DNA of 64,000 bases from Erythrobacter ramosus (lineage in GTDB: Bacteria; Pseudomonadota; Alphaproteobacteria; Sphingomonadales; Sphingomonadaceae): the NCBI RefSeq assembly GCF_009828055.1, contig NZ_WTYB01000001.1:511183-575182 (forward strand), in the 5' to 3' direction. How positions within the stretch are numbered: the stretch's first letter is position 1; every line of letters starts with the position of its first letter. The position numbers and the translations under genes were made by a program. The notes beneath the pieces were generated by a model. That model saw only the letters and a program-made list of their open reading frames with translations, made no database searches and was not told where the DNA came from. Positions 51,681 through 60,862 of this stretch are shown one piece after another.

Positions 51681-52844
51681 ATGTGGCTGGCCGAACCCCG
51701 CAACTCCAACGCGCCGCTCGCCGGCCTCAAGGTGGTGGAGCTCGCGCGGGTGCTGGCCGGGCCGTTCTGCGGACAGATCCTCGCCGACCTTGGCGCTGAC
51801 GTCATCAAGGTCGAAAGCCCCGAGGGCGACGGCACGCGGCTGTGGGGGCCGCCGTGGGTGGAGCGCACCGACGCCGAGGGCCGCGTCCACCGCGAGGCCG
51901 CCTATTACCACGCCTGCAATCGCGGCAAGCGCTCGATCATCGCGGACTTCGGAGACGTCGATGACCTCGCGCGCGTGCGCGGCTTGTGCGCCGAAGCCGA
52001 CGTGGTGATCGAGAACTTCAAGACCGGCAGCCTCGCCAAGTTCGAGCTCGACTACGCCAGCCTTGCCGCTGCCAATCCTGGCCTCGTCTATTGCTCGATA
52101 ACCGGCTTTGGCCAGACCGGGCCGAGGGCGCATGAGGCTGGGTATGACTTCGTCGCCCAAGGCATGAGCGGGCTGATGTCGCTCACCGGCGAGCCGGAAG
52201 GGCATCCGGTCAAGATGGGCATTTCGATCAGCGACTTGGCGACCGGCGTCTGGGCTGCCAACGGCGTGCAGGCGGCGCTGTTGATGCGGGCGCGAACGGG
52301 CCCAATGCAGGGGAGGGGCCAGCAGGTCGATCTGAGCCTGCTCGATTGCTCGGTCGGGTTGCTCGCCAATCAGGCGACCTACCTGTTCACCACCGGCCAC
52401 AACCCGCCCCGCATGGGCAATGCCCATGCGCAGGTTGCGCCTTACGGGGTGTTCGCGGTGAGTGACGGTCACGTGATCCTCGCCCCTGCCAATGACGGGC
52501 TGTTCCACAAGCTGATGGCGGTGCTGGAGCTGAGCCACCTTGTCACCGACCCGCGCTTTGCCGCCAATGGCGACCGGACGGCGAATGCCAAGGAGCTGGA
52601 TGCCGAAATCGCGGCAGCGACGGCGGGTTGGACCAAGCAGGGCTTGCTCGATGCCTGCCATGCCGCGGGCGTGCCTGCCGGGCCGATCAACCGCTTGGAC
52701 GAGGTCTTCGCCGATCCACAGATCGTCGCGCGCGGGATGCGGGTGGAGCTGGGCGGGATGGCAGGGGTGCGCAGTCCCTTCACCTTCTCGGACGCGGAAC
52801 TCGCGCTCGACCGGCCCTCCCCGATCCACGGAGAGCACGGCTGA
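51681..52844 (+). CDS. CaiB/BaiF-family CoA transferase
   Basis: 387 aa, class III CoA transferase. ELARVLAGPFCGQILADLGADVIKVE is the family N-terminus; GYDFVAQGMSGLMSLTGEP carries the residues around the acyl-accepting Asp. Such enzymes exchange CoA between acids. It is the last gene of the scoA-scoB operon; substrates are not evident, but carnitine-, oxalate- or succinyl-type groups are common. A GC-rich 240-base gap follows. Confidence 0.9.
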   Translation: MWLAEPRNSNAPLAGLKVVELARVLAGPFCGQILADLGADVIKVESPEGDGTRLWGPPWVERTDAEGRVHREAAYYHACNRGKRSIIADFGDVDDLARVRGLCAEADVVIENFKTGSLAKFELDYASLAAANPGLVYCSITGFGQTGPRAHEAGYDFVAQGMSGLMSLTGEPEGHPVKMGISISDLATGVWAANGVQAALLMRARTGPMQGRGQQVDLSLLDCSVGLLANQATYLFTTGHNPPRMGNAHAQVAPYGVFAVSDGHVILAPANDGLFHKLMAVLELSHLVTDPRFAANGDRTANAKELDAEIAAATAGWTKQGLLDACHAAGVPAGPINRLDEVFADPQIVARGMRVELGGMAGVRSPFTFSDAELALDRPSPIHGEHG

Positions 52845-53044
52845 CGGTGCCGCGCGGGGGCCGTGTTGGAGACACATGAGACACTGTCCAGAAGCAGAAA
52901 ACCTGCCCCGCTAACCCCCTCGATTACGGACATGGGGGAAGGGCAGGCAAGACGTATCATCCGCACCAACCTGCCACCCGGCGCGGGCGTAGGAAAGCCG
53001 CGCAAACCGCCCCCTGAACGGATTGCACTTGCCTCCATCTCCGA

Positions 53045-53062
53045 TTTCTGTATTTTCAGAAA
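53045..53062. promoter_or_regulatory. Operator-like palindrome before the GbsR-type gene
   Basis: TTTCTG (53045-53050), 6 bases, CAGAAA (53057-53062); the arms extend to GATTTCTG/CAGAAATC. The 6-base centre reads TATTTT and fits a -10 box with TTGCCT (53029-53034) 16 bases upstream, so a protein bound here would block the promoter of the regulator gene. The same arrangement occurs before the next gene. Confidence 0.55.
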
Positions 53063-53083
53063 TCAAGAAAGGAGCTGCGAGTC

Positions 53084-53638
53084 GTGGCCGATCTGATGGA
53101 CATTCCCGAGGCCCGCGCCTTCATCCTCCACTGGGGGGAGATGGGCAGCGCCTGGGGCGTGAACCGCTCGGTCGCGCAGATCCACGCGCTGCTCTATCTC
53201 AGCGACGGGCCGCTTCATGCCGAGGAAATCACCGAGGTGCTCGGCCTTGCCCGCTCCAATGTCTCGACCGGGCTGAAGGAGCTGCAATCCTACGGCATCG
53301 TTCGCCGCGTCCATATCGAGGGCGACCGGCGCGACCATTTCGTTGCTGAGACCGACCTGTGGGAGGTGCTGATGCGCCTTGCCGAGGAGCGCAAGAAGCG
53401 CGAGCTTGACCCGACCATCCGCCTGCTCGGCGAACTGTCCGACAGCATCAAGGCGCGCGGCGAAGTGCCGCCCCATGTGCGTGAGCGGATCGGGCGGATG
53501 CACGAATTCATCGGCACGCTGACCGGCTGGTATGCCGACGTGCGCCACCTGCCCAAGCCGACGCTGGTGCGGCTGATGAAGCTCGGCCGCGGCATCGCCC
53601 GCTTCCTGCCGGGTATGGGCGGCGGCGAGAAATCTTGA
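53084..53638 (+). CDS. GbsR/MarR-type transcription regulator
   Basis: 184 aa. Winged helix-turn-helix of the GbsR kind: IHALLYLSDGPLHAEEITEVLGLARSNVSTGLKELQSYGIVRRVHIEGDRRDHF. GbsR proteins control choline/glycine-betaine uptake or other stress genes. The start is GTG 53084; AAAGGAG lies 9 bases upstream. Operator-like palindromes lie in its own promoter and in front of the next gene, suggesting self-repression and control of that gene. Confidence 0.85.
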   Translation: MADLMDIPEARAFILHWGEMGSAWGVNRSVAQIHALLYLSDGPLHAEEITEVLGLARSNVSTGLKELQSYGIVRRVHIEGDRRDHFVAETDLWEVLMRLAEERKKRELDPTIRLLGELSDSIKARGEVPPHVRERIGRMHEFIGTLTGWYADVRHLPKPTLVRLMKLGRGIARFLPGMGGGEKS

Positions 53639-53692
53639 TCTGAACCCCTGACGAAGGAGAACCCCCTCTAGGAGCACATCCACGTGAAGTAA

Positions 53693-53710
53693 TTTCGGAA
53701 CTTCCAGAAA
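53693..53710. promoter_or_regulatory. Second operator-like palindrome
   Basis: TTTCGG (53693-53698), 6 bases AACTTC, CAGAAA (53705-53710). It has the same length and arms as the site at 53045-53062, with one change. It ends 15 bases before the ATG of the membrane protein gene. Confidence 0.55.
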
Positions 53711-53725
53711 CAACAGGAGAAGAAG

Positions 53726-54124
53726 ATGTACGATATCTATGCCTATGTCGCCTACCTGATCGTCAGCATCGGCCTGACCATCTGGGTCGCTCAGACGCTT
53801 TCGAAAAACGGCCTCGTCTTCCTCGTCGAATGCTTCGGCCATGACCGGACGCTAGCGGAATCGACCAATCACCTGCTGGTGGTAGGCTTCTACCTCGTCA
53901 ATCTCGGCTGGATCCTGCTGACCCTGCGCTTCGGCGCCTCGCCCGAAGATGCGGCGGATGTGATCCGCTTCCTCTCGACCAAGATCGGCATCGTGGTGGT
54001 GGCGCTCGGCTTCATGCACTTCTTCAACATGAACGCCATCGCCAAGTTCGGCCGCAAGGTCGGCACCTGGTTCCGCGAGGAACAATGGGCGGCCGCCGCA
54101 CGGCCTGCTGGCCCCGAGGCCTGA
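53726..54124 (+). CDS. Small membrane protein, three helices
   Basis: 132 aa. Helices at about 6-24, 48-66 and 85-103 (YVAYLIVSIGLTIWVAQTL; LLVVGFYLVNLGWILLTL; IGIVVVALGFMHFFNM). Unknown family. AACAGGAGAAGAAG precedes the ATG at 53726. It directly follows the GbsR-type regulator with the second operator just before it, so it is probably that protein's target. Confidence 0.75.
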   Translation: MYDIYAYVAYLIVSIGLTIWVAQTLSKNGLVFLVECFGHDRTLAESTNHLLVVGFYLVNLGWILLTLRFGASPEDAADVIRFLSTKIGIVVVALGFMHFFNMNAIAKFGRKVGTWFREEQWAAAARPAGPEA

Positions 54125-54136
54125 TCAACCCGCCAA

Positions 54137-54160
54137 GGGGGCGGCCTTCGCGCCGCCCCC
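54137..54160 (+). promoter_or_regulatory. Hairpin between the two membrane protein genes
   Basis: GGGGGCGGC (54137-54145) pairs with GCCGCCCCC (54152-54160) around a 6-base loop, without a T-tract. It lies between two small genes on the same strand and may separate their levels. Confidence 0.5.
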
Positions 54161-54181
54161 TCCGCTTGCGAGGAGGCTGCC

Positions 54182-54625
54182 ATGACCAACGCTTTGATCG
54201 CCTTCGCCCGCGCTGTCGGCTGGGGGACGCTGGCGGGCGCCACGCCCTATATGGCGCTGCTGATTATCCCGATGTCGCTTGCTACATTGATGGCCGGTTA
54301 TGGCAGCATTGGCGAGATTGCCAGTCTTCTGGCCTACCCGCTGATGTTGTCCGGGTCGATGGTATTGGGCGCGGCGCTGCTATGCGGCCTACCGCTGACC
54401 GCGCTGCTGTCCGTCATGGATCGAGAGAATAGCTTGGCCTATGCTGTGACAGGGCTGGCCCTTGGCGCTCTTGTGCCGCCCGCCATCATCTGGCTTCTGG
54501 CTGGCGAGGTCATGTTCGGGGAAAGCCTTTTTTTCGCCGCGCCCGGCGCCTTCGCGGGCCTCGTCACCGGCACCAGCTGGGGCCGCTGGCGCGAGGCGCC
54601 GCGCGAGGCGCAGGACGCCCTTTAG
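54182..54625 (+). CDS. Hypothetical membrane protein, four helices
   Basis: 147 aa with about four hydrophobic segments (for example AVGWGTLAGATPYMALLIIPMSLATLM, VLGAALLCGLPLTALLSVM, ALGALVPPAIIWLLAG, ESLFFAAPGAFAGLVTGTSW). No recognised motif. It follows the previous small membrane protein after 57 bases and a hairpin, so it may be part of the GbsR-controlled unit. Its stop overlaps the stop of the opposing DUF418 gene by 4 bases. Confidence 0.65.
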   Translation: MTNALIAFARAVGWGTLAGATPYMALLIIPMSLATLMAGYGSIGEIASLLAYPLMLSGSMVLGAALLCGLPLTALLSVMDRENSLAYAVTGLALGALVPPAIIWLLAGEVMFGESLFFAAPGAFAGLVTGTSWGRWREAPREAQDAL

Positions 54626-55821
54626 GACAAGGCCCCTGCGCCCGCGCGCCACAGCCGTTCGAACGGACCTTGGCCAATGCGGGCCACCCACCACGGCGAC
54701 CACGCCAGCATCGCCGCCACCGGCACCAGCCCGAGCGCGAGGGATTGCCAGCGGGTGACCTCGCCAAACAGCCCCAGCCCCCAGCTGGCGAAGATCGCGG
54801 ACAGGATCACGCTGGTCATCAGATAATTCGTCAGCGACAATCGGCCCACCATCGCCAGCCTGCGGGTTAAACCGCTATCCTTGTTCAGAAACGCCATTGC
54901 CAGCGCGGCGTAACTCAGCGCCAGAGCCATGTCGAACGGGGCCGACAGCACCAGCGCCACCGGCCCGACCAGCGGCGCGGGAAAGCCGGTTCGCACCAGC
55001 CACACCGCCAGCAGCAACAGCCCCGGCAGCGCCACCAACGCCGATAGTCCTGCGATCCGTTGCAGCCGGAACGTCCGCCATTCGCCCTTCAGCATTCCGC
55101 CCCGCCAAAGTCCCATGCCGAGCGCGATGGCTGACAGGTTGAGCGGCAGCGACGCCGCGACCGCCTTCAGCTGCGCCGGAATGCCGAGGCTGCGACGCGC
55201 GATCCGCTCCGCCAGCCCCTCACGGCCCTGTTCGAGCAGCATCGCAATCGTCGGCGCATCGCGGCCGAACTGCCGCTCGGCCCACAGCAGCGCATCATGC
55301 CCGCCCTGCCCCACGTGATATGCCACCAAAGGGGCACCCAGCGCGACCAAGCCCAGGGCAACGTGAACCAAGAGCAAGCCAAGCGCGACGTTGATCAGCG
55401 CCCGCGCCGATAACCCCGCCAGCAGCGGCAGCGCCATTCCCGCCAGCGCATAGGCGCGCAAAACATCATTGCTGGCGAGCAGGGTCGCGTGCGCGAGACC
55501 AATCGCCAGCAGCACCGCTGTGCGCGCGTAATGCGCCCGCCACGGTGCAGCGCCGCTCCGCTCAATCAGGATCAAGCACCCAGCGCCGAATAGCATCGCG
55601 AACAGCGTGCGGAACTTGTCTTCGATAAAGACGAAGCTCCCCAGCCACACCCAGTAATCCAGCGGGCTCGTCGCGCCGTAGGACAGCGGATTGTAATAGG
55701 CTGGCCCCGGCAGCGCGAAGGCGTGGACATTCATGCCCACGATCCCAATCACAGCAAGTCCCCGCAGCGCATCAAGCGCGAGGATGCGGGGTGTGGGGGT
55801 GGGCGGCGTCATAAGCACCAC
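54622..55821 (-). CDS. DUF418 membrane protein, YeiB-like
   Basis: 399 aa with about 10 membrane helices. RILALDALRGLAVIGIVGMNVHAFA at the N-terminus and FRTLFAMLFGAGCLILIER are typical of DUF418; the C-terminal domain has MVGRLSLTNYLMTSVILSAIF. Function unknown, thought to be a transporter or acyltransferase relative. No clear ribosome-binding site is visible. It starts behind a repeat element that lies between it and metK. Confidence 0.85.
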   Translation of the reverse strand: MVLMTPPTPTPRILALDALRGLAVIGIVGMNVHAFALPGPAYYNPLSYGATSPLDYWVWLGSFVFIEDKFRTLFAMLFGAGCLILIERSGAAPWRAHYARTAVLLAIGLAHATLLASNDVLRAYALAGMALPLLAGLSARALINVALGLLLVHVALGLVALGAPLVAYHVGQGGHDALLWAERQFGRDAPTIAMLLEQGREGLAERIARRSLGIPAQLKAVAASLPLNLSAIALGMGLWRGGMLKGEWRTFRLQRIAGLSALVALPGLLLLAVWLVRTGFPAPLVGPVALVLSAPFDMALALSYAALAMAFLNKDSGLTRRLAMVGRLSLTNYLMTSVILSAIFASWGLGLFGEVTRWQSLALGLVPVAAMLAWSPWWVARIGQGPFERLWRAGAGALS

Positions 55822-55854
55822 TCTAACGCAAGTGCAGGAACATCTAACCTACTT

Positions 55855-55955
55855 CCGTTCGTCCTGAGCCTGTCGAAGGACTGTCCTTTCCTTCAGCGGC
55901 CTCGAGCAGCCGACAAAAGAAGAAAGCAGCCCTTCGACAGGCTCAGGGCGAACGG
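55855..55955. repeat. REP-like inverted repeat between metK and DUF418
   Basis: Left arm 55855-55879 (CCGTTCGTCCTGAGCCTGTC and onward) and right arm 55931-55955 are near-perfect inverted copies. The core TCGACAGGCTCAG/CTGAGCCTGTCGA is the same as that of the pair at 60863-60955. Together they look like one family of dispersed palindromes, as known for sphingomonads. It may also end the metK transcript. Confidence 0.8.
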
Positions 55956-55971
55956 TGGAAGCGGCGAAAAA

Positions 55972-57183
55972 TCAGCCCAGCGCTGCCTTCAGATCTGCAA
56001 CCAGATCGAGCCGCTCCCACGGGAAGAAGTCGCCCTCTGCCGCGCGGCCGAAATGGCCATAGGCGGCGGTCGGCTGGTAGATCGGCTTGTTGAGGCCAAG
56101 GTGCGTGCGGATGCTGCGCGGGGTCAGGCCGCCGAGCTTGGCAATGCCGAGGATCGCCTGTTCGATTTTGTCGTCGCCCACCGTGCCGGTGTCATGCGTG
56201 TCGACATAGAGCGACAGCGGCTTCGACACGCCGATCGCATAGGCAATCTGGATGGTGCAGCGCGTGGCAAGACCTGCCGCCACCACGTTCTTGGCAAGAT
56301 AGCGGGTGATGTAGGCCGCCGACCGGTCAACCTTGGTCGGGTCCTTGCCGCTGAAGGCACCGCCGCCATGCGGAGCCGCGCCGCCATAGGTGTCGACGAT
56401 GATCTTGCGGCCGGTCAGCCCGGCGTCGCCATCCGGCCCGCCGATTTCGAACGTGCCGGTCGGGTTGATGAAGTATTCGGTCTCACGCAGGAGAACCGGC
56501 GGGATCACGTCGGCGATCACCTTCTTCACATAGGCTTCAAGCTCGGCCTGCTTGGCCGGATTGTTCTCGTCATAGCCCGGCTTGTGCTGGGTCGAGACGA
56601 CGACGGCGGTCGCGGCCACCGGCAGCGAACCCTCGTATCGCAGCGTCACCTGGCTCTTGGCATCAGGCTCGAGGAAGGGTGCCGCGCCCGAGTGGCGATC
56701 AGCCGCCATGCGCTCGAGGATCTTGTGGCTGTAATAGAGCGTGGCGGGCATCAGACCGGGGGTTTCGTCGGTGGCATAACCGAACATGATCCCCTGATCA
56801 CCCGCGCCTTCATCCTTGTTCTCGCCGGCGTCCACACCCTGCGCGATGTGCGCCGACTGGCCGTGCAGGCGGTTGATGAATTCGAACTTTTCCCAGTGGA
56901 AGCCGTCCTGCTCGTAACCGATGCGCTTCACGGTGGCGCGCACCGTGGCTTCGATTTCTTCCTGAGCGCCGGGCGCCCATTCATTGTTCTCGAACACGCC
57001 CTTGCAGCGGATTTCACCGGCGAGGACTACCAGCTGGGTGGTGGTCAGCGTTTCGCAGGCGATGCGCGCTTCGGGGTCTTTCGACAGGAACAGGTCGACG
57101 ATCGCGTCCGAAATCTGGTCGGCAACCTTGTCGGGGTGGCCTTCGGACACGCTTTCCGAGGTGAAGAGATAGTCGTTGCGCAT
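55972..57183 (-). CDS. metK: S-adenosylmethionine synthetase
   Basis: 403 aa. [12 protein letters not shown] (ATP/Mg), [16 protein letters not shown] (flexible loop) and [19 protein letters not shown] (substrate) are the family signatures, all intact. It makes SAM from methionine and ATP. It has its own leader with two palindromes; lnt lies upstream on the same strand with a gap of about 100 bases. Confidence 0.97.
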   Translation of the reverse strand: MRNDYLFTSESVSEGHPDKVADQISDAIVDLFLSKDPEARIACETLTTTQLVVLAGEIRCKGVFENNEWAPGAQEEIEATVRATVKRIGYEQDGFHWEKFEFINRLHGQSAHIAQGVDAGENKDEGAGDQGIMFGYATDETPGLMPATLYYSHKILERMAADRHSGAAPFLEPDAKSQVTLRYEGSLPVAATAVVVSTQHKPGYDENNPAKQAELEAYVKKVIADVIPPVLLRETEYFINPTGTFEIGGPDGDAGLTGRKIIVDTYGGAAPHGGGAFSGKDPTKVDRSAAYITRYLAKNVVAAGLATRCTIQIAYAIGVSKPLSLYVDTHDTGTVGDDKIEQAILGIAKLGGLTPRSIRTHLGLNKPIYQPTAAYGHFGRAAEGDFFPWERLDLVADLKAALG

Positions 57184-57233
57184 GAATACTCCGGGGGCTG
57201 GAGAGTGCGGATCAGGGTGGGCGCGAAGGTTGT

Positions 57234-57262
57234 CTTATAGAGATATAAGGAAACCTTTATGT
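57234..57262. promoter_or_regulatory. Palindromes in the metK leader
   Basis: CTTATA-GAGA-TATAAG (57234-57249) has perfect 6-bp arms. It overlaps the imperfect ATATAAGG-AAA-CCTTTATGT (57243-57262). Both lie 50-80 bases upstream of the metK start. Such ATAAAG/CTTTAT palindromes resemble operators of ArsR-type regulators of methionine and SAM genes in alphaproteobacteria; no SAM riboswitch fold was recognised. Confidence 0.45.
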
Positions 57263-57283
57263 CCCGCTTTCTTACTGACCGCC

Positions 57284-58894
57284 CTAGCCGCGCACGCGGG
57301 TGAGCGCAAGCACTCTCGGCAGTCCCAGGCCCAGTGCGATGAACAGCGCCGCCCAGGCAAGCGTCAGGGCGTGGCCCCACTGGCCGAACAGCGTCGGCGC
57401 GTTGGCCTTGGGGATGAAGCCTTCCAGCTTGTCGGCCTTGCCCGTGGCGATATGCCCGCGCACCACGCCGTCCGCGTCGATCACCGCGCTGATGCCGGTG
57501 GTGGTCGAGCGTAGCACCGGCAGGCCCTCCTCGGCCGCGCGCATCCGCGCCTGCGCGAGGTGCTGCGGCGGCCCCCACCAGCCGAACCAGCCGTCATTGG
57601 AAGGGTTGAAGATATAGTCCGGGCGATTCGCCTTGTCCGCCACCGCGCCCGAGAACACGATCTCGTAACAGATCATCACCCCCGCCTTGCCGTGCACACC
57701 CAGATCGAGCGTGCGCGGGCCGGGGCCGGGCAGGTAGTCGATGCTGCCAGCGACCAGTCGTGACAGGCCGAGCGGTTCAAGGATCGGCCGCAGCGGCAGA
57801 TATTCGCCGTAAGGGACCAGATGCGCCTTGTCGTAACCGCCGACGATCTGCCCTTCACCGTTCAGCGCCATCACCGAATTGCGCGCGCTGACGGCGCCGG
57901 GGACGTTGCCGGGACGCGGCGCGATATTGAGGTTCACCACGCCGGTCAGCAGCGTCGATTGCGGGCCGATCACCGTGCCGATGCGCCGCCGCGCCAGCTT
58001 GGGATCACCGCCAGCGGTCATCTGGAGATAATAGCGGTCAGGATAGCCGTCCTCGAGATAGTCCGGCAGCGCGCTTTCCGGCCACAGCACCAGCCGCGAT
58101 TGATCGCGCGACGGGGTGGTGAGGCGGGCGATGCGGACAAATTGCTCGTCGAACTTCGACCCGTCGTTGATTTCGGATTGCGGGATATAGGGCTGGACGA
58201 GGGTGTAGCGGACACCCTTTTTGGTCGGCTCGTCAGCGGGATGGGGCGCCAGCATCAGCCCCGTCAGCACCAGCACCAGACCTGCCGCATTGACCCACCG
58301 GCGTGCGGTGAGCACGGCCAGCAGCAAAGCCGCCGCCAGCACTGTGAGGCCGGACAGGGCATAGGTGCCCATGAACGGCAGCACCCTTGCAAGGCCCGGC
58401 GTATCCCACCCGCCCAACAGCATCAGCCCCACAGGCGGCCACGGATAGCCGGTGAACACCCAGCCGCGCAGCCATTCGGTGACGATCCACGCACCTGCCA
58501 GCACCAGCCCGAAGGCCCATAGCGGGCGCTTCTTCGCCAGCCCATGCGCGGCGAGCGCCGCCAGCGCGGGATACCATGCGAGGTAGATGCACAGCAGCGG
58601 CACCGCCAGCCAGCCGAGGAACTCGGGCATCTTGGCCTGATGGGTAAAGGCGGTCGCGATCCAGTTGTTGGCGAGCGTCAGATGCGCCCAGCCGAAACAC
58701 CATCCGATCCACAACGCCGCGCGCTTGGTGGGCGCGGCGTGAACGAGCCACACGAACCCTGCCAGCGCGGCGAGGCCCAGCGGCCACAGATGCAGCGGCG
58801 GGTAGGCGCAGGCCCCGATCAGCCCGAAGGCAAGGGCGGCAAGCGCCGGACGGCGCTGCATCAGCGCCGCAACCGCAGCCAGCCGCTCCATCAT
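57284..58894 (-). CDS. lnt: Apolipoprotein N-acyltransferase
   Basis: 536 aa. About eight N-terminal membrane helices and a C-terminal nitrilase-like domain. The Glu-Lys-Cys triad is visible: E in WPESALPDY, K in KAHLVPYGEYLPLR, C in MICYEIVFSG. It adds the third acyl chain to lipoproteins in the inner membrane. It is located 6 bases behind the DUF4167 gene on the same strand. Confidence 0.95.
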   Translation of the reverse strand: MMERLAAVAALMQRRPALAALAFGLIGACAYPPLHLWPLGLAALAGFVWLVHAAPTKRAALWIGWCFGWAHLTLANNWIATAFTHQAKMPEFLGWLAVPLLCIYLAWYPALAALAAHGLAKKRPLWAFGLVLAGAWIVTEWLRGWVFTGYPWPPVGLMLLGGWDTPGLARVLPFMGTYALSGLTVLAAALLLAVLTARRWVNAAGLVLVLTGLMLAPHPADEPTKKGVRYTLVQPYIPQSEINDGSKFDEQFVRIARLTTPSRDQSRLVLWPESALPDYLEDGYPDRYYLQMTAGGDPKLARRRIGTVIGPQSTLLTGVVNLNIAPRPGNVPGAVSARNSVMALNGEGQIVGGYDKAHLVPYGEYLPLRPILEPLGLSRLVAGSIDYLPGPGPRTLDLGVHGKAGVMICYEIVFSGAVADKANRPDYIFNPSNDGWFGWWGPPQHLAQARMRAAEEGLPVLRSTTTGISAVIDADGVVRGHIATGKADKLEGFIPKANAPTLFGQWGHALTLAWAALFIALGLGLPRVLALTRVRG

Positions 58895-58900
58895 CGCAGC

Positions 58901-59752
58901 CTATTCGACCGTTTCGAGCGCGCCGCCGGTTTCGCCCGAGCCGCCATCGTCCCCACGGATCGAGGGCGGGAGGATCGACGAATCGATCACAGCGCGATCA
59001 TCATCAGCCACCTTGCGCGGGCGACGCGCACGGACGGGCTTTTCGGCGCGGGGTTCAACGGGCTTCTCGGCCCGCGGCGCTTCGGCCCGCTCAGGGCGGC
59101 TTTCGCTGCGTTCGGGGCGCTCGGTCCGTTCGGGACGGGCGGCACGCGGCGCGCGGTCGCTGCGGTCCTGACGGTTGTCGTCACGTCCACCTTCTCGGGC
59201 ACCCTCTCTGGGCTTACGCGGCTGGCGACGCGCATTCGGCTGACGGTCGCCGCGATCATCATTGCGGTCATCGTTGCGCCCGTCATCGCGCCCGTTGTCG
59301 CGGTCATCGTTCAGGAAGCTCTCGCCTTCCTGACCGGGCTCGCCCTCGTCCATGTCAGAGCGGGGGGCATTGTCCAGCTGTTCGTAGCGCGAGCGGGTCG
59401 GCTGTTCGTTGCGACGGCCGGAGCCGAAATCGATATCGTCATCGCCGTATTCTTCGGCCTGATCGCGCTCGTCATTGCGGCGAGGGCCGCCGCGCTGCTC
59501 GTCCACGCGGGCCTTGTTGTCGGCGATCACGCGGAAATAGTGATCCGCGAACTGGAGATAGTACTCCATCTGCACGCGGTCGCCATTGTGGTGGGCGTCC
59601 TGCGCGAGCTTCTTGTACTTATCGAGCATCTGCGGGGCATTGCCGCGCGCCCGGCTGTCAATCCGGTTGAGCTGGGCACCATTGCCGCTCTGATTACGGT
59701 TACCGCGCCCACGACGACGGTTATTCCGGTTATTATTGTTGTTATTATTCAA
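58901..59752 (-). CDS. DUF4167 protein
   Basis: 283 aa. The DUF4167 core, RIDSRARGNAPQMLDKYKKLAQDAHH..YYLQFADHYFRVIADN, follows an Asn/Arg-rich start (MNNNNNNNRNNRRRGRG). The remainder is disordered, Arg/Asp/Glu/Pro-rich repeats. The function is unknown; charge pattern suggests RNA binding. Upstream of lnt. The promoter region contains a triple GTCAGG motif. Confidence 0.85.
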   Translation of the reverse strand: MNNNNNNNRNNRRRGRGNRNQSGNGAQLNRIDSRARGNAPQMLDKYKKLAQDAHHNGDRVQMEYYLQFADHYFRVIADNKARVDEQRGGPRRNDERDQAEEYGDDDIDFGSGRRNEQPTRSRYEQLDNAPRSDMDEGEPGQEGESFLNDDRDNGRDDGRNDDRNDDRGDRQPNARRQPRKPREGAREGGRDDNRQDRSDRAPRAARPERTERPERSESRPERAEAPRAEKPVEPRAEKPVRARRPRKVADDDRAVIDSSILPPSIRGDDGGSGETGGALETVE

Positions 59753-60026
59753 GGAAGTAGTTCCTTATCAGTGACCCGGTGCAAAAAAATGCCTGCACGC
59801 GCGGTCAACAGACCCCTTGTCCCTGCGCCTTACGTCAGGCCCTGACATTGTGTCAGGCCGGGCGTGCTGCGCGCTCCGCGCTGCCGCAGTCGGGGACACG
59901 CCCTGACGGCCGAATCAGCTGAGTTTAGGAGCTTGGCTCAGCGATTTGCGCCCTTCGCAGATCATCTGGCCTCCCGGGGACGTAGCGATGCCGAAGCGGT
60001 TTGCCAAGCCCTGCCTTGCTTTTCTG
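59753..60026. other. Intergenic region with GTCAGG palindrome
   Basis: Between DUF4167 and prmC (both minus). GTCAGG-C-CCTGAC (59834-59846) is a perfect 13-base palindrome, and GTCAGGCC recurs at 59852-59859. It lies about 80-100 bases upstream of the DUF4167 start and may be an operator. No terminator for prmC was recognised; no ORF. Confidence 0.4.
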
Positions 60027-60860
60027 TCAGATGAGAATCAGCGCACGGGGCCGGCCGGCAAGGTCGCGGCGCAGCGCCGTCGCAAAGCCCGATGCCGCCG
60101 CCAGCGCACCGACAGCCTCGGCCTGATTCGCCCCGATCTCGAGGATCGCGATGCCATCCGGGTTCAGCAGCGCGCGCAATTGCGGGATCAGGACGCGGTA
60201 ATCGTCCAGCCCCTCCGGCCCGGCGAACAGCGCGCTGGCAGGCTCATGCTCGCGCACCTGCGGCTCAAGCTGCGCGTCCGCCTCGACATAGGGCGGGTTG
60301 CACAGGACGAGGTCGAAGGTGCCCAGATCGTCCGCCCAGCCGGGCGTGTGCCAGTTGCGATGATGCCATGTGCTGCAATGCGCCAGACCCAGCGCGGCAG
60401 CATTGCCTGTCGCCACTGCCAGCGCGTCTTCAGAGGCGTCAATGCCGACCCCCTCCCAGCCTTCGCGGTTCGCCAGCATAGCGAGCAGCAGCGCGCCTGA
60501 GCCTGTGCCAAGGTCCACCACCCGGCCCTGTTCGCCCCCGTGTTCGCAAACGTGTTCGAGCGCCGCTTCGATCAGCGTCTCACTGTCACCGCGCGGGATC
60601 AGCGTCGCGGGGGTGGCGGCCAGCGTGAGGCCGTAGAACTCGGCGGTGCCGGTGATGTAGGCGACCGGTTCGTGCCCCGCGCGGCGTTCGATCAGCGCCG
60701 CGAAGCCTTCCGGCGCGGGCTCACGCATGGCCCTAAGCAGCATATCCGAGCGGGTGAGGCCGAGCGCGTGGGCCATCAGCAATTCGGCATCGAGCCGGGC
60801 GGTATCGCTTATGGGGGCCAGGCGTGTCGCGGCGGTGCGGATGGCGTCGCCCACCACCAC
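60027..60860 (-). CDS. prmC: Peptide chain release factor glutamine methyltransferase
   Basis: 277 aa from the first of three consecutive GTG codons (60860, 60857, 60854), equal to the usual PrmC length. SAM site DLGTGSGALLLAML and catalytic NPPY (LCNPPYVEAD) are intact. It methylates the GGQ glutamine of RF1 and RF2, whose gene prfA lies upstream. The open frame extends further but would run through an inserted repeat (60863-60955), whose translation is not PrmC-like. The repeat touches the start codon. Confidence 0.9.
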   Translation of the reverse strand: MVVGDAIRTAATRLAPISDTARLDAELLMAHALGLTRSDMLLRAMREPAPEGFAALIERRAGHEPVAYITGTAEFYGLTLAATPATLIPRGDSETLIEAALEHVCEHGGEQGRVVDLGTGSGALLLAMLANREGWEGVGIDASEDALAVATGNAAALGLAHCSTWHHRNWHTPGWADDLGTFDLVLCNPPYVEADAQLEPQVREHEPASALFAGPEGLDDYRVLIPQLRALLNPDGIAILEIGANQAEAVGALAAASGFATALRRDLAGRPRALILI

Positions 60861-60862
60861 AT

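Noticed and set aside
57184-57290. SAM riboswitch before metK
   Set aside because: Short AT-rich palindromes are seen, but none of the known SAM-II, SAM/SAH or SAM-I cores could be traced.
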